A stretch of 35,419 bases of DNA from HK-STAS-PATE-2 sp035906575 (GTDB lineage: Bacteria > Patescibacteriota > Patescibacteriia > 2-12-FULL-60-25): contig JAMIEW010000016.1 of the NCBI GenBank assembly GCA_035906575.1, positions 1 through 35,419 of the forward strand. Direction: 5' to 3'. Positions within the stretch are counted from its first letter, which is position 1. Each line of letters starts with the position of its first letter. The notes beneath the pieces were generated by a model, which saw nothing but the letters and a program-made list of their open reading frames with translations, searched no databases and was not told the DNA's origin. Position numbers and translations under genes: made by a program. Positions 23,130 through 31,772 of this stretch are shown piece by piece.

Positions 23130-24167
23130 CTATTTAGTTTTCTTGTTTTTAGAAATGATACGTTCGTAAACGTTGAGGTAGCCTTGTACCATTTTTTCTA
23201 CACTAAATAACTTCTCGACGCGCTTGCGGCAGGCACTACGGCTAATGTTTCCGATCTTTTTAATGGCCTCGGTCATCTCTTCGACGCTATTAATGACATA
23301 ACCGGTCTCGCCGTCTTGAATGACTTCGGGTACTGAGCCGCGGTTCCAGCCGATAACTGGTACGCCACAAGACATTGCCTCGATCATCACGAGACCAAAA
23401 ACTTCATCCCACTGGATTGGGAAGAGTAGTCCTTTTGCATTACGAAAAAGCTCAATTTTTCTTTCCAAATCCGCTTCACCGACGTAGCGAATATTTATCC
23501 CATCGATTTCAGGCTCAATAAATTTTTGCCAATAGCCTTCATTCGCATAGCTACGCCCAGCGATAAGCAATCTTACGCCAGCGGCTTTTGCCGCCTGAAT
23601 AGCATGATGAATGCCTTTTACCTCAGTGATGCGACCAATACACAAAAAATAATCTTTTGGCGTATCGTTGAAGGTAAAGAGATTTGTGTCGATACCGTGA
23701 TAAACATTAGCAACCCAATTCAGCTCAGGCATTTGCTGGCGTTGTGATAATGAAAATGAAATGTATCTATTATCTTTATACTTGATGAGAAGCGGCTTCA
23801 TCTCTTCAGTAATAGTTGTATGAACCGAACTAACGGTAGGTGTCTTAACCATCCCAGAGTAGAACGAGCTCAATAGCGTGAAGTGTGAGTGGATAATGTC
23901 AAAATCTGCTGCATTGTTATAACACTGCGAAATAAGCGAGTGGGTATAGTTGCGGCGCACAGACTCAGGCAATTCAGAGTCTGAAATTTCAACAGGAGGA
24001 AAACCATGTAATTTCGCCTTTGTTACTGAATCACTTGCACCAAAAAGGGTGACCTCATGGCCTTTTTCGGCAAATGAATCTGTCAGTATCCCCGTATGTG
24101 AATAGATGGCGAGGTTTGATTTAGCGTTAACGGGGTGCACGTTTGATGCAAGCTGAGCGATGCGCAT
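23130..24167 (-). CDS. Glycosyltransferase family 4
   Basis: A 345-aa GT-B fold transferase. The N-terminal domain starts 'MRIAQLASNVHPV' and has 'FDIIHSHFT', and the C-terminal domain 'YFLCIGRITEVKGIHHAIQAA' and the E-x7-E motif in 'DEVFGLVMIEAMSCGVPVIG', typical of retaining GT4 enzymes using a nucleotide sugar. ATG 24167 is the family start; the frame is open to an upstream ATG at 24251, but those 28 residues do not fit. TTAAAT lies 9 nt before the ATG. It lies 62 bp upstream of GT2 on the same strand. Confidence 0.92.
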   Translation of the reverse strand: MRIAQLASNVHPVNAKSNLAIYSHTGILTDSFAEKGHEVTLFGASDSVTKAKLHGFPPVEISDSELPESVRRNYTHSLISQCYNNAADFDIIHSHFTLLSSFYSGMVKTPTVSSVHTTITEEMKPLLIKYKDNRYISFSLSQRQQMPELNWVANVYHGIDTNLFTFNDTPKDYFLCIGRITEVKGIHHAIQAAKAAGVRLLIAGRSYANEGYWQKFIEPEIDGINIRYVGEADLERKIELFRNAKGLLFPIQWDEVFGLVMIEAMSCGVPVIGWNRGSVPEVIQDGETGYVINSVEEMTEAIKKIGNISRSACRKRVEKLFSVEKMVQGYLNVYERIISKNKKTK

Positions 24168-24467
24168 AGTTCTTTCATTTAAGGAGTCAAAGAAACCCGA
24201 TGTATAACGTAATATAGGCAGGATTATGCACAACTTAGCCAAATTTGTCAATACCCGATAAAAGTAACTTCATTAATTCTTGGCCAAGAAAAGGCCTTTT
24301 TTATGCTGAAACCATCTAAAGCCGGGGTTCGTTATATACGTATATCCATTGCTTTAATTTTTCTTAGGCCACGATGTCGTAGGTATCTCTAGATTTTTAC
24401 ATGGTTAACGAAATCAGGTAATCTCGATTGCAAGAAATACTCGAATAAGATTATTAGGGTATGAGAT
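24168..24467. other. 300-bp gene-free gap between divergent glycosyltransferases
   Basis: No supported gene. It holds promoter sequences for both sides: TTAAAT near 24175 for the minus gene, and, for the plus gene, TTGCAA with TTATTA at 17 bp or TATTAG about 10 nt before ATG 24468. It also holds a small GGCC-A5-GGCC hairpin followed by six T (24282-24302), terminator-like but with no plus-strand gene upstream. The region is AT-rich. Confidence 0.5.
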
Positions 24468-25610
24468 ATGAACATCGCAATAAACATCATCCAAGGGGAT
24501 TTTGGGGGTATAACTACAACGAATCGAGGGTTGGTGAATTTGATTAATAAAAATGGCGACAATGTTTTTGGGCTAGATTTTTCAGATCAGTATTCACCAG
24601 AAGTAGATCAGACTGACTCGCCAAATATTCGTAAGCAATTTTCGGGATATAGGGTTGTTTTTTGCAAAGGCGGCTACAGTATCTATCCTTGGAGTGGAAT
24701 CAAGGCCCTAAAGAACGAATGGAAACAACAAATTGAAGATACAAAACAATTCCTTCTCTTGAATGATATTCAGGTTGTGTTTATCAGTGGAGGGTATTTT
24801 GGGCCATGGATACTCTCAGTTGCGGCCAAGGCATTGGGTTTACCAGTTGTTTTGCGGTACGCTGGCGTGTTGAGTAAAGAGATGTTATTCGAAAATAAAG
24901 GGACCAGTAAAAACGTACTTGCATGCGAGCGAGCTATAGCTAAGTCGGCCGCCCACATTATTTATCCATCAGCTTTGTGCAAAAAAATCGTCGAAAAGAC
25001 AATCCTTAAAGCCACTGCCATTAGAAGTTCGGTCATTCCAAACCCTCTTACATATCCAGTACTGAGCCGTTATTCAAATACGAGGTTTGACGGTATGTTA
25101 AAGTCAATTGCATTCGTTGGTCGTTGGAATGGTATCAAGAATCCTCAAGCATTTGTTGATCTGCATAACTGGCTGTTAAATGATCGTTGGAGTCACCGAG
25201 CGTATATTGTGACCAGTAGTAAGAAAATCAACGATATTGTGCCTGAATCTATTGAACGTGTGCCTCAGATGAGTCATGACGATGTATACCAGTTTTATAA
25301 AAGTGTTGGATTGATTGTGGTGCCATCCGTTTTTGAGACATTTTGCAACGTGGCCGCAGAAGCGTTATTTGTCGGGACTCCTGTTCTCGTTTCTGAGAAT
25401 GTTGGTATTTCAAGCTATCTACAGGAGGCAGGCCTCGGCCGGATGGTCATCAAAGATTTTTCAGATATCGAGGCCGTGGCGCTTGCTACGAAAAAACTTT
25501 GTGGCACGAAGATAAGTGCTCGTGAGCAAAAAGCATTGCGTAAAATCTTAAATACGAAAAGAAGCTACGAAAACATCGTTCACGTAATTAAATCAGTTGA
25601 TCAAGATTAA
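24468..25610 (+). CDS. GT-B type glycosyltransferase (GT4-like)
   Basis: A 380-aa protein. The C-terminal half has the family features: 'IAFVGRWNGIKNPQAFVDLHNWL', 'MSHDDVYQFYKSVGLIVVPS' and an E-x7-E in 'VFETFCNVAAEALFVGTPVLV'. The N-terminal half (MNIAINIIQGDFGGITTTNRG) is a Rossmann-like acceptor domain with a glycine-rich loop. No membrane segment. AT-rich codons (AAT, TTT, ATT) set it apart from dnaG-type genes. It is convergent with the GT32-like gene. Confidence 0.87.
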   Translation: MNIAINIIQGDFGGITTTNRGLVNLINKNGDNVFGLDFSDQYSPEVDQTDSPNIRKQFSGYRVVFCKGGYSIYPWSGIKALKNEWKQQIEDTKQFLLLNDIQVVFISGGYFGPWILSVAAKALGLPVVLRYAGVLSKEMLFENKGTSKNVLACERAIAKSAAHIIYPSALCKKIVEKTILKATAIRSSVIPNPLTYPVLSRYSNTRFDGMLKSIAFVGRWNGIKNPQAFVDLHNWLLNDRWSHRAYIVTSSKKINDIVPESIERVPQMSHDDVYQFYKSVGLIVVPSVFETFCNVAAEALFVGTPVLVSENVGISSYLQEAGLGRMVIKDFSDIEAVALATKKLCGTKISAREQKALRKILNTKRSYENIVHVIKSVDQD

Positions 25611-25651
25611 TACACAGTCTGAAAAATCAAAGAGAAAATTCCGTATTCAAG

Positions 25652-26308
25652 CTAAGCACCATCTGAGTACTTGTTTTGCTTATCAAATGTTGAACCCCAC
25701 TCATGATGTGCATAGACCTTCTCATCGCCCTTATATGTTTGACCTGACCAATGCACAGGAAGAAGCGTGTACGAAGGCCAAAGCATTAGTGTTTCAGGTC
25801 TGTCTCGCTCTATCTGTTTTTGCATGTATAGGTTCCCAGTGGTTTTCCACGGTGTCCCAGGGGCTACATCTTTAAGTCCTTCGATGAGCCTGTCGGCAAA
25901 TAGGTTGCCTTTGGTGCAAGCCAAGAGTGGCGAAATTAATCCAGGTGCAGCGATTTCATTTTCATATACTGAGTAACAATCATACTTTGTATCAGTAAAA
26001 AGTTCATCGACAGGATGGAGGCAAACAGAATCGGCGCCAGGCATAAATCCGCCTGTCTCATAGAGCATTTCATACTGAACAAGATCTGCGACTCCCGGCC
26101 AATTTTTTTGTTCTCTGTAGGCATCTACAAGTCTTTGGTTTCGCCATGTACGGCCAAAAACATCTTCGTTGCCTAGCAAGATATGCTGCCAGTCTGGATG
26201 CTTTTCTTTCCAGGTGTTTATCCACTTCATCGGCGCTGGCTTATCTCCAACCCAAACGGTGTACATGATTTTAGGGATGGTGAGGGGAGTGGTGTTGGCT
26301 GTATTCAT
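25652..26308 (-). CDS. GT32-like glycosyltransferase (Gly_transf_sug/DXD family)
   Basis: A 218-aa protein. 'IPKIMYTVWVGDKPAP' (11-26) matches the 'IPKIIHQIWFG' opening of GT32, and 'ADLVQYEMLYETGGFMPGADSV' corresponds to 'sDllRy.iLy.yGGiYlD.D'. The metal-binding DxD is degenerate: only the second Asp (D93, in GADS) remains. C-terminal blocks 'TGNLYMQKQI' and 'YAHHEWGST' (the final His/Trp region) are present. ATG 26308 gives the family start; an ATG at 26329 overlaps TATGAT. Likely sugar transfer in surface glycan synthesis, with altered or weak metal dependence. Confidence 0.82.
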   Translation of the reverse strand: MNTANTTPLTIPKIMYTVWVGDKPAPMKWINTWKEKHPDWQHILLGNEDVFGRTWRNQRLVDAYREQKNWPGVADLVQYEMLYETGGFMPGADSVCLHPVDELFTDTKYDCYSVYENEIAAPGLISPLLACTKGNLFADRLIEGLKDVAPGTPWKTTGNLYMQKQIERDRPETLMLWPSYTLLPVHWSGQTYKGDEKVYAHHEWGSTFDKQNKYSDGA

Positions 26309-26359
26309 AATTACAGAAGACCGTATCATAGTTTAGTTCTGAAATATAGATCTGAAATC

Positions 26360-26393
26360 AAAAAACAGATGACATTATCGTCATCTGTTTTTT
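26360..26393. terminator. Strong symmetric terminator before the 573-aa gene's 3' end
   Basis: Perfect 14-bp stem AAAAAACAGATGAC / GTCATCTGTTTTTT, loop ATTATC. Ends the minus-strand gene 26398-28119. Confidence 0.9.
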
Positions 26394-26397
26394 ATAC

Positions 26398-28119
26398 CTA
26401 TTTTCGTAACAATCCGCCCCATTCAACCAATGTATATCCATCACGTGATGGCGTTGTGATGGTTGGGGCTTTGATAGTGGTATTGCTCGAGACAGGCGAC
26501 CAGTCCATAAAGATACGAATAGACGTTTGTGGTTCTGGGCTTACTGAGAGTGGTACGTTCTTGCTCCATTCATCTGTGACGAATGAGATACGCATCGTGT
26601 TGTACGGTTTCATGATCGGCACCCAGAAGTCCATGAAATCTTTTGATTCTTGTGCGTTCAACCCGTATTGGGCAAGCGTCTTTTGTAAGAAGGATTCGAC
26701 CTCATTACCTTTCACGATAAAGCCGGTGGTTGGTGTTTTATAGGTAGCACCGTAGCCTTCCCAGAATAATGAACCGTAGGTGTTACCGTCTGCCATGGTG
26801 AGTTGGCCGTTTGGTTCAGCGACGGTCGTCCAGCCTTGGTGTGGGTAGGTTGGTTCTGAAACGGTGACATCGATTGTTGGTGGGAGTTTAACGCTCACTT
26901 CGGTGGTAGTTGTTGGGTAGAGGTAAATGACGGGTTTGCCGCATTCGGCTACCACGGCAACGCCTTCGGCGGTATAGGTTGTCCAATGGCCCATGACGTC
27001 TTTATAGAGAAAGAAAGGCAAGGGCTTAGTTTCTAAGAACTTTTCATAAGAGGGTTTTTGTCCATTCACCCAATCTGGCGCATACCAGGTTTCGTAAGCA
27101 GCTTTATAAGCGGGATGGTTCTTATTGATTACTTGATAGATTTCTAATGAGTCTGAAATCTTTTTAAGATCGCTTTTTGTGAATAGGACGGTTTTAGGGG
27201 ACTCCTCATCGAGAGGTTTTGTATCGACGTAAGCTGCGCTATAGCGTGTTCCGCAGCCGCTACCTCGCAGATCTATCCCGCCCAAGATATATCTTGTCCC
27301 AGATGAGACCGTGAGATTAAGATCGAGTTTGCTTACCGGCAAAAAAGACTCTTCAGAAGTAAATAGATTCATCGCTTTATGAACAACGAGACCGTTCTTC
27401 AAAAGAACAGAATAGTAATTCGAACCAAGATTGCGATAGATGGGTAGGCCATCAGGGTTTTTTTCTATTTGGATATCCGGTCCACTGAAGCCAAGAGGGT
27501 TTATATCCCAAAGATAGCTAGTGTCACTCGCGGATTGAAAAAAGAGAACGCCATTTTTTGCTGTTGCCTTTTGATCGCCCAGGGTAAATCGGTAATTGAT
27601 TTCACCTGCAATGGGTTGTGAATATTCGTCAGCATGAAGATATTTAATATCAGTTGATTTTTGTTCAATCTTTGGAGCAACGGCGAAGTATCGATAGATA
27701 AATCCGCCCATGGAGTCTTCACGGTATAAGACAAGGTAGTAGTCTTTAAATTCTGCTGGCTCTTGAATGTTACCGATGATGGCATAAGGACCTAATTCTG
27801 AATCGCCATAAGCATATGTTTGTAGCTCGGGTAATACGGACAATTCTGCCTCCGTGGCTTTACGTGGCGTCTTCCAGTCTACGGTAAGTTGCCCAATATC
27901 GATAATGGTCGTTGACGCACTATCCACATCTTCCGTTGATGTCGCTTGTGTTGTTGGTAAGGTATCCACTGATTGAGGTGGAACCGTAAAAACAGGGCCT
28001 TGAGAATTTGGCCCAGCACTGTTCTTAAAGAGTAAATAGCCGTTCACGGCGAGACTGGCGACGAGCGCTGTGATGACGGTAGCAATCAGAGCGTGCTGAG
28101 CCGTTGGAGAAAGTTTCAT
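26398..28119 (-). CDS. Membrane-anchored extracellular protein with CGKPVIYLYP domain
   Basis: A 573-aa protein. An N-terminal signal-anchor (about 10-31, ALIATVITALVASLAVNGYL) is followed by a Ser/Thr/Pro-rich linker (35-75). The body is beta-rich and aromatic. Near the C-terminus, 'AECGKPVIYLYP' (about 391-402) starts a module with 'YPHQGWTTVAEPNGQL' and 'YGSLFWEGYG', a pattern I associate with hypothetical proteins of CPR and some other bacteria but cannot name. It probably sits on the cell surface. TATAAT 10 nt before the ATG is a perfect -10. It follows the Memo-like gene by 27 bp, on the same strand. Confidence 0.78.
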   Translation of the reverse strand: MKLSPTAQHALIATVITALVASLAVNGYLLFKNSAGPNSQGPVFTVPPQSVDTLPTTQATSTEDVDSASTTIIDIGQLTVDWKTPRKATEAELSVLPELQTYAYGDSELGPYAIIGNIQEPAEFKDYYLVLYREDSMGGFIYRYFAVAPKIEQKSTDIKYLHADEYSQPIAGEINYRFTLGDQKATAKNGVLFFQSASDTSYLWDINPLGFSGPDIQIEKNPDGLPIYRNLGSNYYSVLLKNGLVVHKAMNLFTSEESFLPVSKLDLNLTVSSGTRYILGGIDLRGSGCGTRYSAAYVDTKPLDEESPKTVLFTKSDLKKISDSLEIYQVINKNHPAYKAAYETWYAPDWVNGQKPSYEKFLETKPLPFFLYKDVMGHWTTYTAEGVAVVAECGKPVIYLYPTTTTEVSVKLPPTIDVTVSEPTYPHQGWTTVAEPNGQLTMADGNTYGSLFWEGYGATYKTPTTGFIVKGNEVESFLQKTLAQYGLNAQESKDFMDFWVPIMKPYNTMRISFVTDEWSKNVPLSVSPEPQTSIRIFMDWSPVSSNTTIKAPTITTPSRDGYTLVEWGGLLRK

Positions 28120-28129
28120 ATTTATGGTG

Positions 28130-28135
28130 ATTATA
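28130..28135 (-). promoter_or_regulatory. Consensus -10 of the 573-aa gene, leaderless type
   Basis: TATAAT on the minus strand ends 10 nt before ATG 28119; -35 not evident. Confidence 0.65.
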
Positions 28136-28146
28136 GTCTGTCTTGT

Positions 28147-29241
28147 CTAACGAGGGTAGTCTGCATCTGTGACAGGTAAGTAGACATCGCCTTGGCGAAC
28201 GGTTGGGAGTGGGATGATTTGGGTGTTCGTTGACGTTTCGATGGTGGCCCAATCTTGTTTGGTTGATGTCGTGACAACGTGGTCAAATCCCCAATAATAA
28301 CGTCTTTCAGGACTTGCGACGGTACGGCTTGAGTCGGTATAAAGCGTCGTTGTGACATGCTCAGGTTCTTGTCCGGTGAGGCCGTAGCGAACGATGGCGT
28401 GGCTTGTTCCTTCGCGAATACTCCAGCTCTGTGCGAGACGTAGCGAGTTGGTATGGGCTAAGAGCGTACCTTTTAGGCCGAGCTCTCGGGCGACGGCGAG
28501 CGTGATGCGGGCAATGGGAGGATTATCGATCTCCATCGTTTGCCAACGTTCTGGGTCTATCGAGAGCAGATCCCGTATAGTGACGCGGTCGTGAATGTCG
28601 GCGAGGTAGGCGGGCAAATAGTGGGACAAGTCAATCGTTGTTACGAGATAGGTGTTCTTGTCTTGGAGCTGTTGGGTAACCCAATATGTCAGTTCATCGA
28701 TGCTTGAGGTTGCAGCATCCGCTCTGATCGCAAGGGGAGTGATTTGTGCATCAGGCCATCGCGTTGCGACAAAAGGCAAGAGACCTCGAATGCCATGCTC
28801 TCTGGTAAAGACATCATTGCGTTCTTCGATAAAGCCGGCATTCGCTGGTGTGGTTGGTATCTGTAGTTGATCATAGGTAAAGTTCGCACCCGTGGTACAG
28901 ATGGCTGTTCTGCATCCTGAAAAATGGTCAGGCGAGATTAAGATAATGCGCTTCGCGTCTGGTGCGGTGGCAAAAGCCTCACCGATTTGTCGCACGGGGA
29001 GAAAATGGTGCGGAACAAGTAAGATACGTGAGTCGATTTTCGTGGAGGTTGGCGTGATAGAACGCAAACCGTAGTCGATGTAATAATTCGGCTGATCGTT
29101 GATAGTAATCGTTGTAACGTTGTCTGTCGTCCTAACTACTTGCCTTGAACTTGTTGAAGGGAGGGTGGGGGCAGGGGGTTTTATTTGGCAGCCAGCCCCT
29201 GTAAGCGCGATCATCACCGATAGGGCAAGGAGTCGTTTCAT
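28147..29241 (-). CDS. Memo-like protein (AmmeMemoRadiSam protein B family), probable lipoprotein
   Basis: A 364-aa protein of the MEMO1/AmmeMemoRadiSam-B family, a fold related to non-heme extradiol dioxygenases. Candidate metal ligands are H78/H79 in 'LLVPHHFL', H106 in 'ISPDHF' and the His in 'TTIDLSHYLP', as in the family. The N-terminus is a signal peptide (LLALSVMIALTGAGC) with C18 as a possible lipidation site; the -3 residue is Gly, not the usual Leu, so the lipobox is weak. Most Memo homologues are cytoplasmic. The radical-SAM and AMMECR1 partners are not in the window. ATG 29241 gives the signal peptide. Confidence 0.85.
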   Translation of the reverse strand: MKRLLALSVMIALTGAGCQIKPPAPTLPSTSSRQVVRTTDNVTTITINDQPNYYIDYGLRSITPTSTKIDSRILLVPHHFLPVRQIGEAFATAPDAKRIILISPDHFSGCRTAICTTGANFTYDQLQIPTTPANAGFIEERNDVFTREHGIRGLLPFVATRWPDAQITPLAIRADAATSSIDELTYWVTQQLQDKNTYLVTTIDLSHYLPAYLADIHDRVTIRDLLSIDPERWQTMEIDNPPIARITLAVARELGLKGTLLAHTNSLRLAQSWSIREGTSHAIVRYGLTGQEPEHVTTTLYTDSSRTVASPERRYYWGFDHVVTTSTKQDWATIETSTNTQIIPLPTVRQGDVYLPVTDADYPR

Positions 29242-29245
29242 ATGG

Positions 29246-29256
29246 TATAGAGTGTA
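29246..29256. promoter_or_regulatory. Overlapping divergent -10 elements, Memo-like and deaminase genes
   Basis: Plus-strand TATAGA (29246-29251) ends 7 nt before ATG 29259. Minus-strand TACACT (29256-29251), with an extended TGC, ends 9 nt before ATG 29241. The two hexamers share base 29251, so polymerase binding should be mutually exclusive. Confidence 0.55.
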
Positions 29257-29258
29257 GC

Positions 29259-29738
29259 ATGCATGTACTGCCAAAGGACCATTGGCAATGGATCGAATAC
29301 GCCGCTGCGTTAGCGCGCGAGCATTCGCGTTGTGGGCGTTCAAAATGTGGTTCGGTGATTGTGCGTGACGGCGTGGTGATAGGGGAGGGATTCAATTCGC
29401 CTCCGAGTCAGCTTGAGAGTCAGTCACGCTGCGCGCGCAAGCATGAGTTAAAAGACGGATTCAAATCCGATCGAACCTGCTGCGTTCATGCCGAGCAACG
29501 TGCTGTCATGGATGCGTTGAAACAGCGTTCTGGATTTTTGAAGGGTTCGACGCTCTACTTCGTTCGTTTAGATGATCACGATCAGCCCCAGGCATCAGGT
29601 AAGCCGTATTGCACGATTTGTAGCAAGATGGCACTTGATGCAGAAATCGGTTGGTTTGTGCTTTGGCATGGCGGTGACGAGATTACGGCGTACGAAACCG
29701 AAGAATATAACGATCTATCGTTTGCTTACCCACTATGA
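29259..29738 (+). CDS. CMP/dCMP-type cytidine deaminase family protein
   Basis: A 159-aa zinc-dependent deaminase fold. The ligand/catalytic motif HAE is seen as 'CVHAEQRAV' (H77, E79) and the second half as C118-x2-C121 in 'KPYCTICSKMAL'; Tyr sits between Pro and Cys, where dCMP deaminases have 'PC'. Central residues 'GRSKCGSVIVRDGVVIGEG' form the usual strands. The substrate could be dCMP, cytidine, a tRNA adenosine or a modified base; dCMP is the best guess from size. The deacetylase gene overlaps its stop by 4 bp (ATGA). Confidence 0.85.
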   Translation: MHVLPKDHWQWIEYAAALAREHSRCGRSKCGSVIVRDGVVIGEGFNSPPSQLESQSRCARKHELKDGFKSDRTCCVHAEQRAVMDALKQRSGFLKGSTLYFVRLDDHDQPQASGKPYCTICSKMALDAEIGWFVLWHGGDEITAYETEEYNDLSFAYPL

Positions 29739-30907
29739 AAAGAACGCTTTTTGTTGCACTGATCTCGGTAATTATTATCACGGGCATTGGCCTTATCTCG
29801 TGGGTCGCTGCTCCCATCGTGCAAGACTATGTCTCAATAACGCGATGTGATGAACGTGGTGGCGTTTGGATGGATGATGTTGGTCGATGTGTCGTCACAA
29901 GCCAACCAGCGGTGCCTGCGGGCACGACGAAGCCAGGGTTAAGTCTTGTACATGAACTAGACCTCCCAAAACCGCCTGTTACTTCTACCGTGCCTGAGAT
30001 CCCAAAGGTGACAAGTACGCCGGTGATCATAAAAGATAAAAAACCACCGCAATTCGTGAATCTCGCTTTTGATGGTTCGCGTTCTTTAGATTTTTGGAAC
30101 GAGTCACGTGAATTCGCAAAGACGATGACCGCTCAAGGCAAGCCATTACGTTTTACCTACTTCATTAGCGGCGTCAATTTTTTAACGCCAAAAGATCGTA
30201 TGCGCTATTTGTCGCCTGCGCATTCAACGGGGACATCGGCTATTGGCTGGGGCATCTCAGCCAAAGATATTGAAGCGCGTATCAATCAAGTTAATCTCGC
30301 ATCTGCTGAAGGCCATGAAATTGGCTCACATGCAAACGGTCATTTTGACGGCACCAAATGGACGCGAGATCAGTGGGATTCAGAGCTATCACAGTTTGCA
30401 GAATTTGCACCGAAGATGAGCTATGCCGGTTTTAGGGCGCCAGAGCTTGGACGCAACGCTGATATGTTTGAAGCATTAAAGACTGCAGGATATCGGTACG
30501 ATACAAGCGATGTTGGTAAGGCGACTGAATGGCCAAAAAAACTAAAGAATGGGTTATGGGAGTTTCCGCTTGCGAGCATTCATTATGCGAGTTCGAGTTC
30601 TAGATTATTGTCGATGGACTATAACTTCTTCTATAAACAAACCGCTGCTAAAGAGACATTAACAAAGGGCACACCCGAATGGGAGGCGGCTTATAACGAT
30701 GTCCTTCAATCCTATCGCCGTTACTTTAACGATAATTATGATGGCAAACGCGCACCAATCTCTATTGGTCACCATTTTTCACTTTGGAATGACAGCCTCT
30801 ATTGGGACGCAATGAAACAATTTGCCTTTGAAGTTTGTGGGATGGAAGAGGTGAAATGCACAACATTCTCTGAGCTCGCGGATTATTTGGATGAGAACGC
30901 GAAATAA
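29735..30907 (+). CDS. Polysaccharide deacetylase-like (NodB homology), membrane anchored
   Basis: A 390-aa protein. A signal-anchor (5-27) precedes a Pro/Thr-rich linker, and the NodB-like domain starts about residue 106. Motif 1 is AFDGSRS, with D113 in place of the usual 'TFDDGP'; motif 2 is H199-x3-H203 in 'IGSHANGHFD'; motif 3 includes 'YAGFRAPELG'. These support metal-dependent N- or O-deacetylation of peptidoglycan or surface glycan outside the cell. It overlaps the deaminase by 4 bp (ATGA), so it is translationally coupled although the functions do not match. Confidence 0.87.
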   Translation: MKRTLFVALISVIIITGIGLISWVAAPIVQDYVSITRCDERGGVWMDDVGRCVVTSQPAVPAGTTKPGLSLVHELDLPKPPVTSTVPEIPKVTSTPVIIKDKKPPQFVNLAFDGSRSLDFWNESREFAKTMTAQGKPLRFTYFISGVNFLTPKDRMRYLSPAHSTGTSAIGWGISAKDIEARINQVNLASAEGHEIGSHANGHFDGTKWTRDQWDSELSQFAEFAPKMSYAGFRAPELGRNADMFEALKTAGYRYDTSDVGKATEWPKKLKNGLWEFPLASIHYASSSSRLLSMDYNFFYKQTAAKETLTKGTPEWEAAYNDVLQSYRRYFNDNYDGKRAPISIGHHFSLWNDSLYWDAMKQFAFEVCGMEEVKCTTFSELADYLDENAK

Positions 30908-31136
30908 AGCCTTCGCCTCATCGCACCCCCCCTACCCCCGGCAGCCACATATATTGGGTGTATAGTATGTGTCTACCGACCCCTTCCCATATCTGGGAAG
31001 GGGTTTGTGGCTTCATCAGAAGTTCTGAATCTGAAGGTAAGAAAAAACCCCTTCCACAAACGTGGGAAGGGGTCGTTTTTTCTACACCATATACCCAATA
31101 CGTAGAAAGAAACGGGGGTAGGGGGTTTGAAGGGAT
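30908..31136. repeat. MITE-like inverted-repeat element E4
   Basis: Nearly the same as E3 (14112-14336). The ends are ACCCCCCCTACCCCCGG (30925-30941) and CGGGGGTAGGGGGT (31113-31126), with the nested TATTGGGTGTATAGT pair and two CCCCTTCC hairpins. The centre has TTCTGAATCTGAAGG. It fills the convergent gap between the deacetylase and the peroxiredoxin genes. Confidence 0.8.
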
Positions 31137-31141
31137 GTTTT

Positions 31142-31684
31142 TTATTGTTGTGTTTTGAGATAGTCGAGCATGGTCTTTGCATCTGAGACTTCAAATGGGT
31201 CGGTTGGGCAGTCATCAGAGAAGCCAGGTTCTACGAACATCTTTTTGATTTCACCATCGACGACATGCATCGAGTAGCGCCATGAGCGGTCGCCGAAGCC
31301 AAGGTTATTTTTCTTGACGAGCATCCCCATGCCTTTTGTGAAGTCGCCGTTACCATCTGGTAACAAGAAGGTCTTTTCAACATTCTGTGACTTGCCCCAG
31401 TTGAACATCACGAAGGCATCATTCACCGAGAGACAGATAACTTGATCAACGCCGAGAGCTTTGAAATCTTCACTGCCCGCTTCATAACCTGGCAAGTGAG
31501 TCGTCGAACAAGTCGGAGTGAATGCGCCAGGGAGTGAAAAAAGTACAATGCTTTTGCCAGCAAAAATGTCTTTTGTGGTGAGGTCCTGCCAGCGATAAGG
31601 GTTTGGGCCTTCAACACTTTCGTCACGGACACGGGTTTTAAAGGTGACATCAGGCACGCGAGCGCCTTCGGTTAGGTGTGACAT
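31142..31684 (-). CDS. Peroxiredoxin, Prx5 type
   Basis: A 180-aa thiol peroxidase. The peroxidatic Cys C59 is in 'LPGAFTPTCSTTHLPGY', the Prx5 active-site signature with its Thr/Cys spacing. 'CLSVNDAFVMFNWGK' and 'LLPDGNGDFTKGMGM' are Prx5 landmarks, and 'RSWRYSMHVVDGEIKKMFVEPG' ends the fold. The resolving Cys could be C150 in 'SDDCPTDP', as in hybrid or plant-type Prx5 forms. ATG 31684 gives the normal start. The enzyme reduces hydroperoxides using a thiol donor. No glutaredoxin or thioredoxin gene is adjacent. Confidence 0.93.
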   Translation of the reverse strand: MSHLTEGARVPDVTFKTRVRDESVEGPNPYRWQDLTTKDIFAGKSIVLFSLPGAFTPTCSTTHLPGYEAGSEDFKALGVDQVICLSVNDAFVMFNWGKSQNVEKTFLLPDGNGDFTKGMGMLVKKNNLGFGDRSWRYSMHVVDGEIKKMFVEPGFSDDCPTDPFEVSDAKTMLDYLKTQQ

Positions 31685-31772
31685 GTTTTTATAGGTAAAT
31701 AGTGCATGAAATGTGGTTGTCCACGTGCTGAAGATGCCATCAGGGCAATGCGCTGTCAAAGACAGGTGATTA

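Noticed and set aside
24282..24302. GGCC hairpin with six T, a possible terminator or small RNA end
   Set aside because: No plus-strand gene or promoter upstream was found; the stem is only 4 bp, so it is noted but not called.
26183..26743. A 186-codon plus-strand open frame
   Set aside because: It crosses a perfect terminator hairpin and is antisense to two supported genes (GT32-like and the 573-aa protein).
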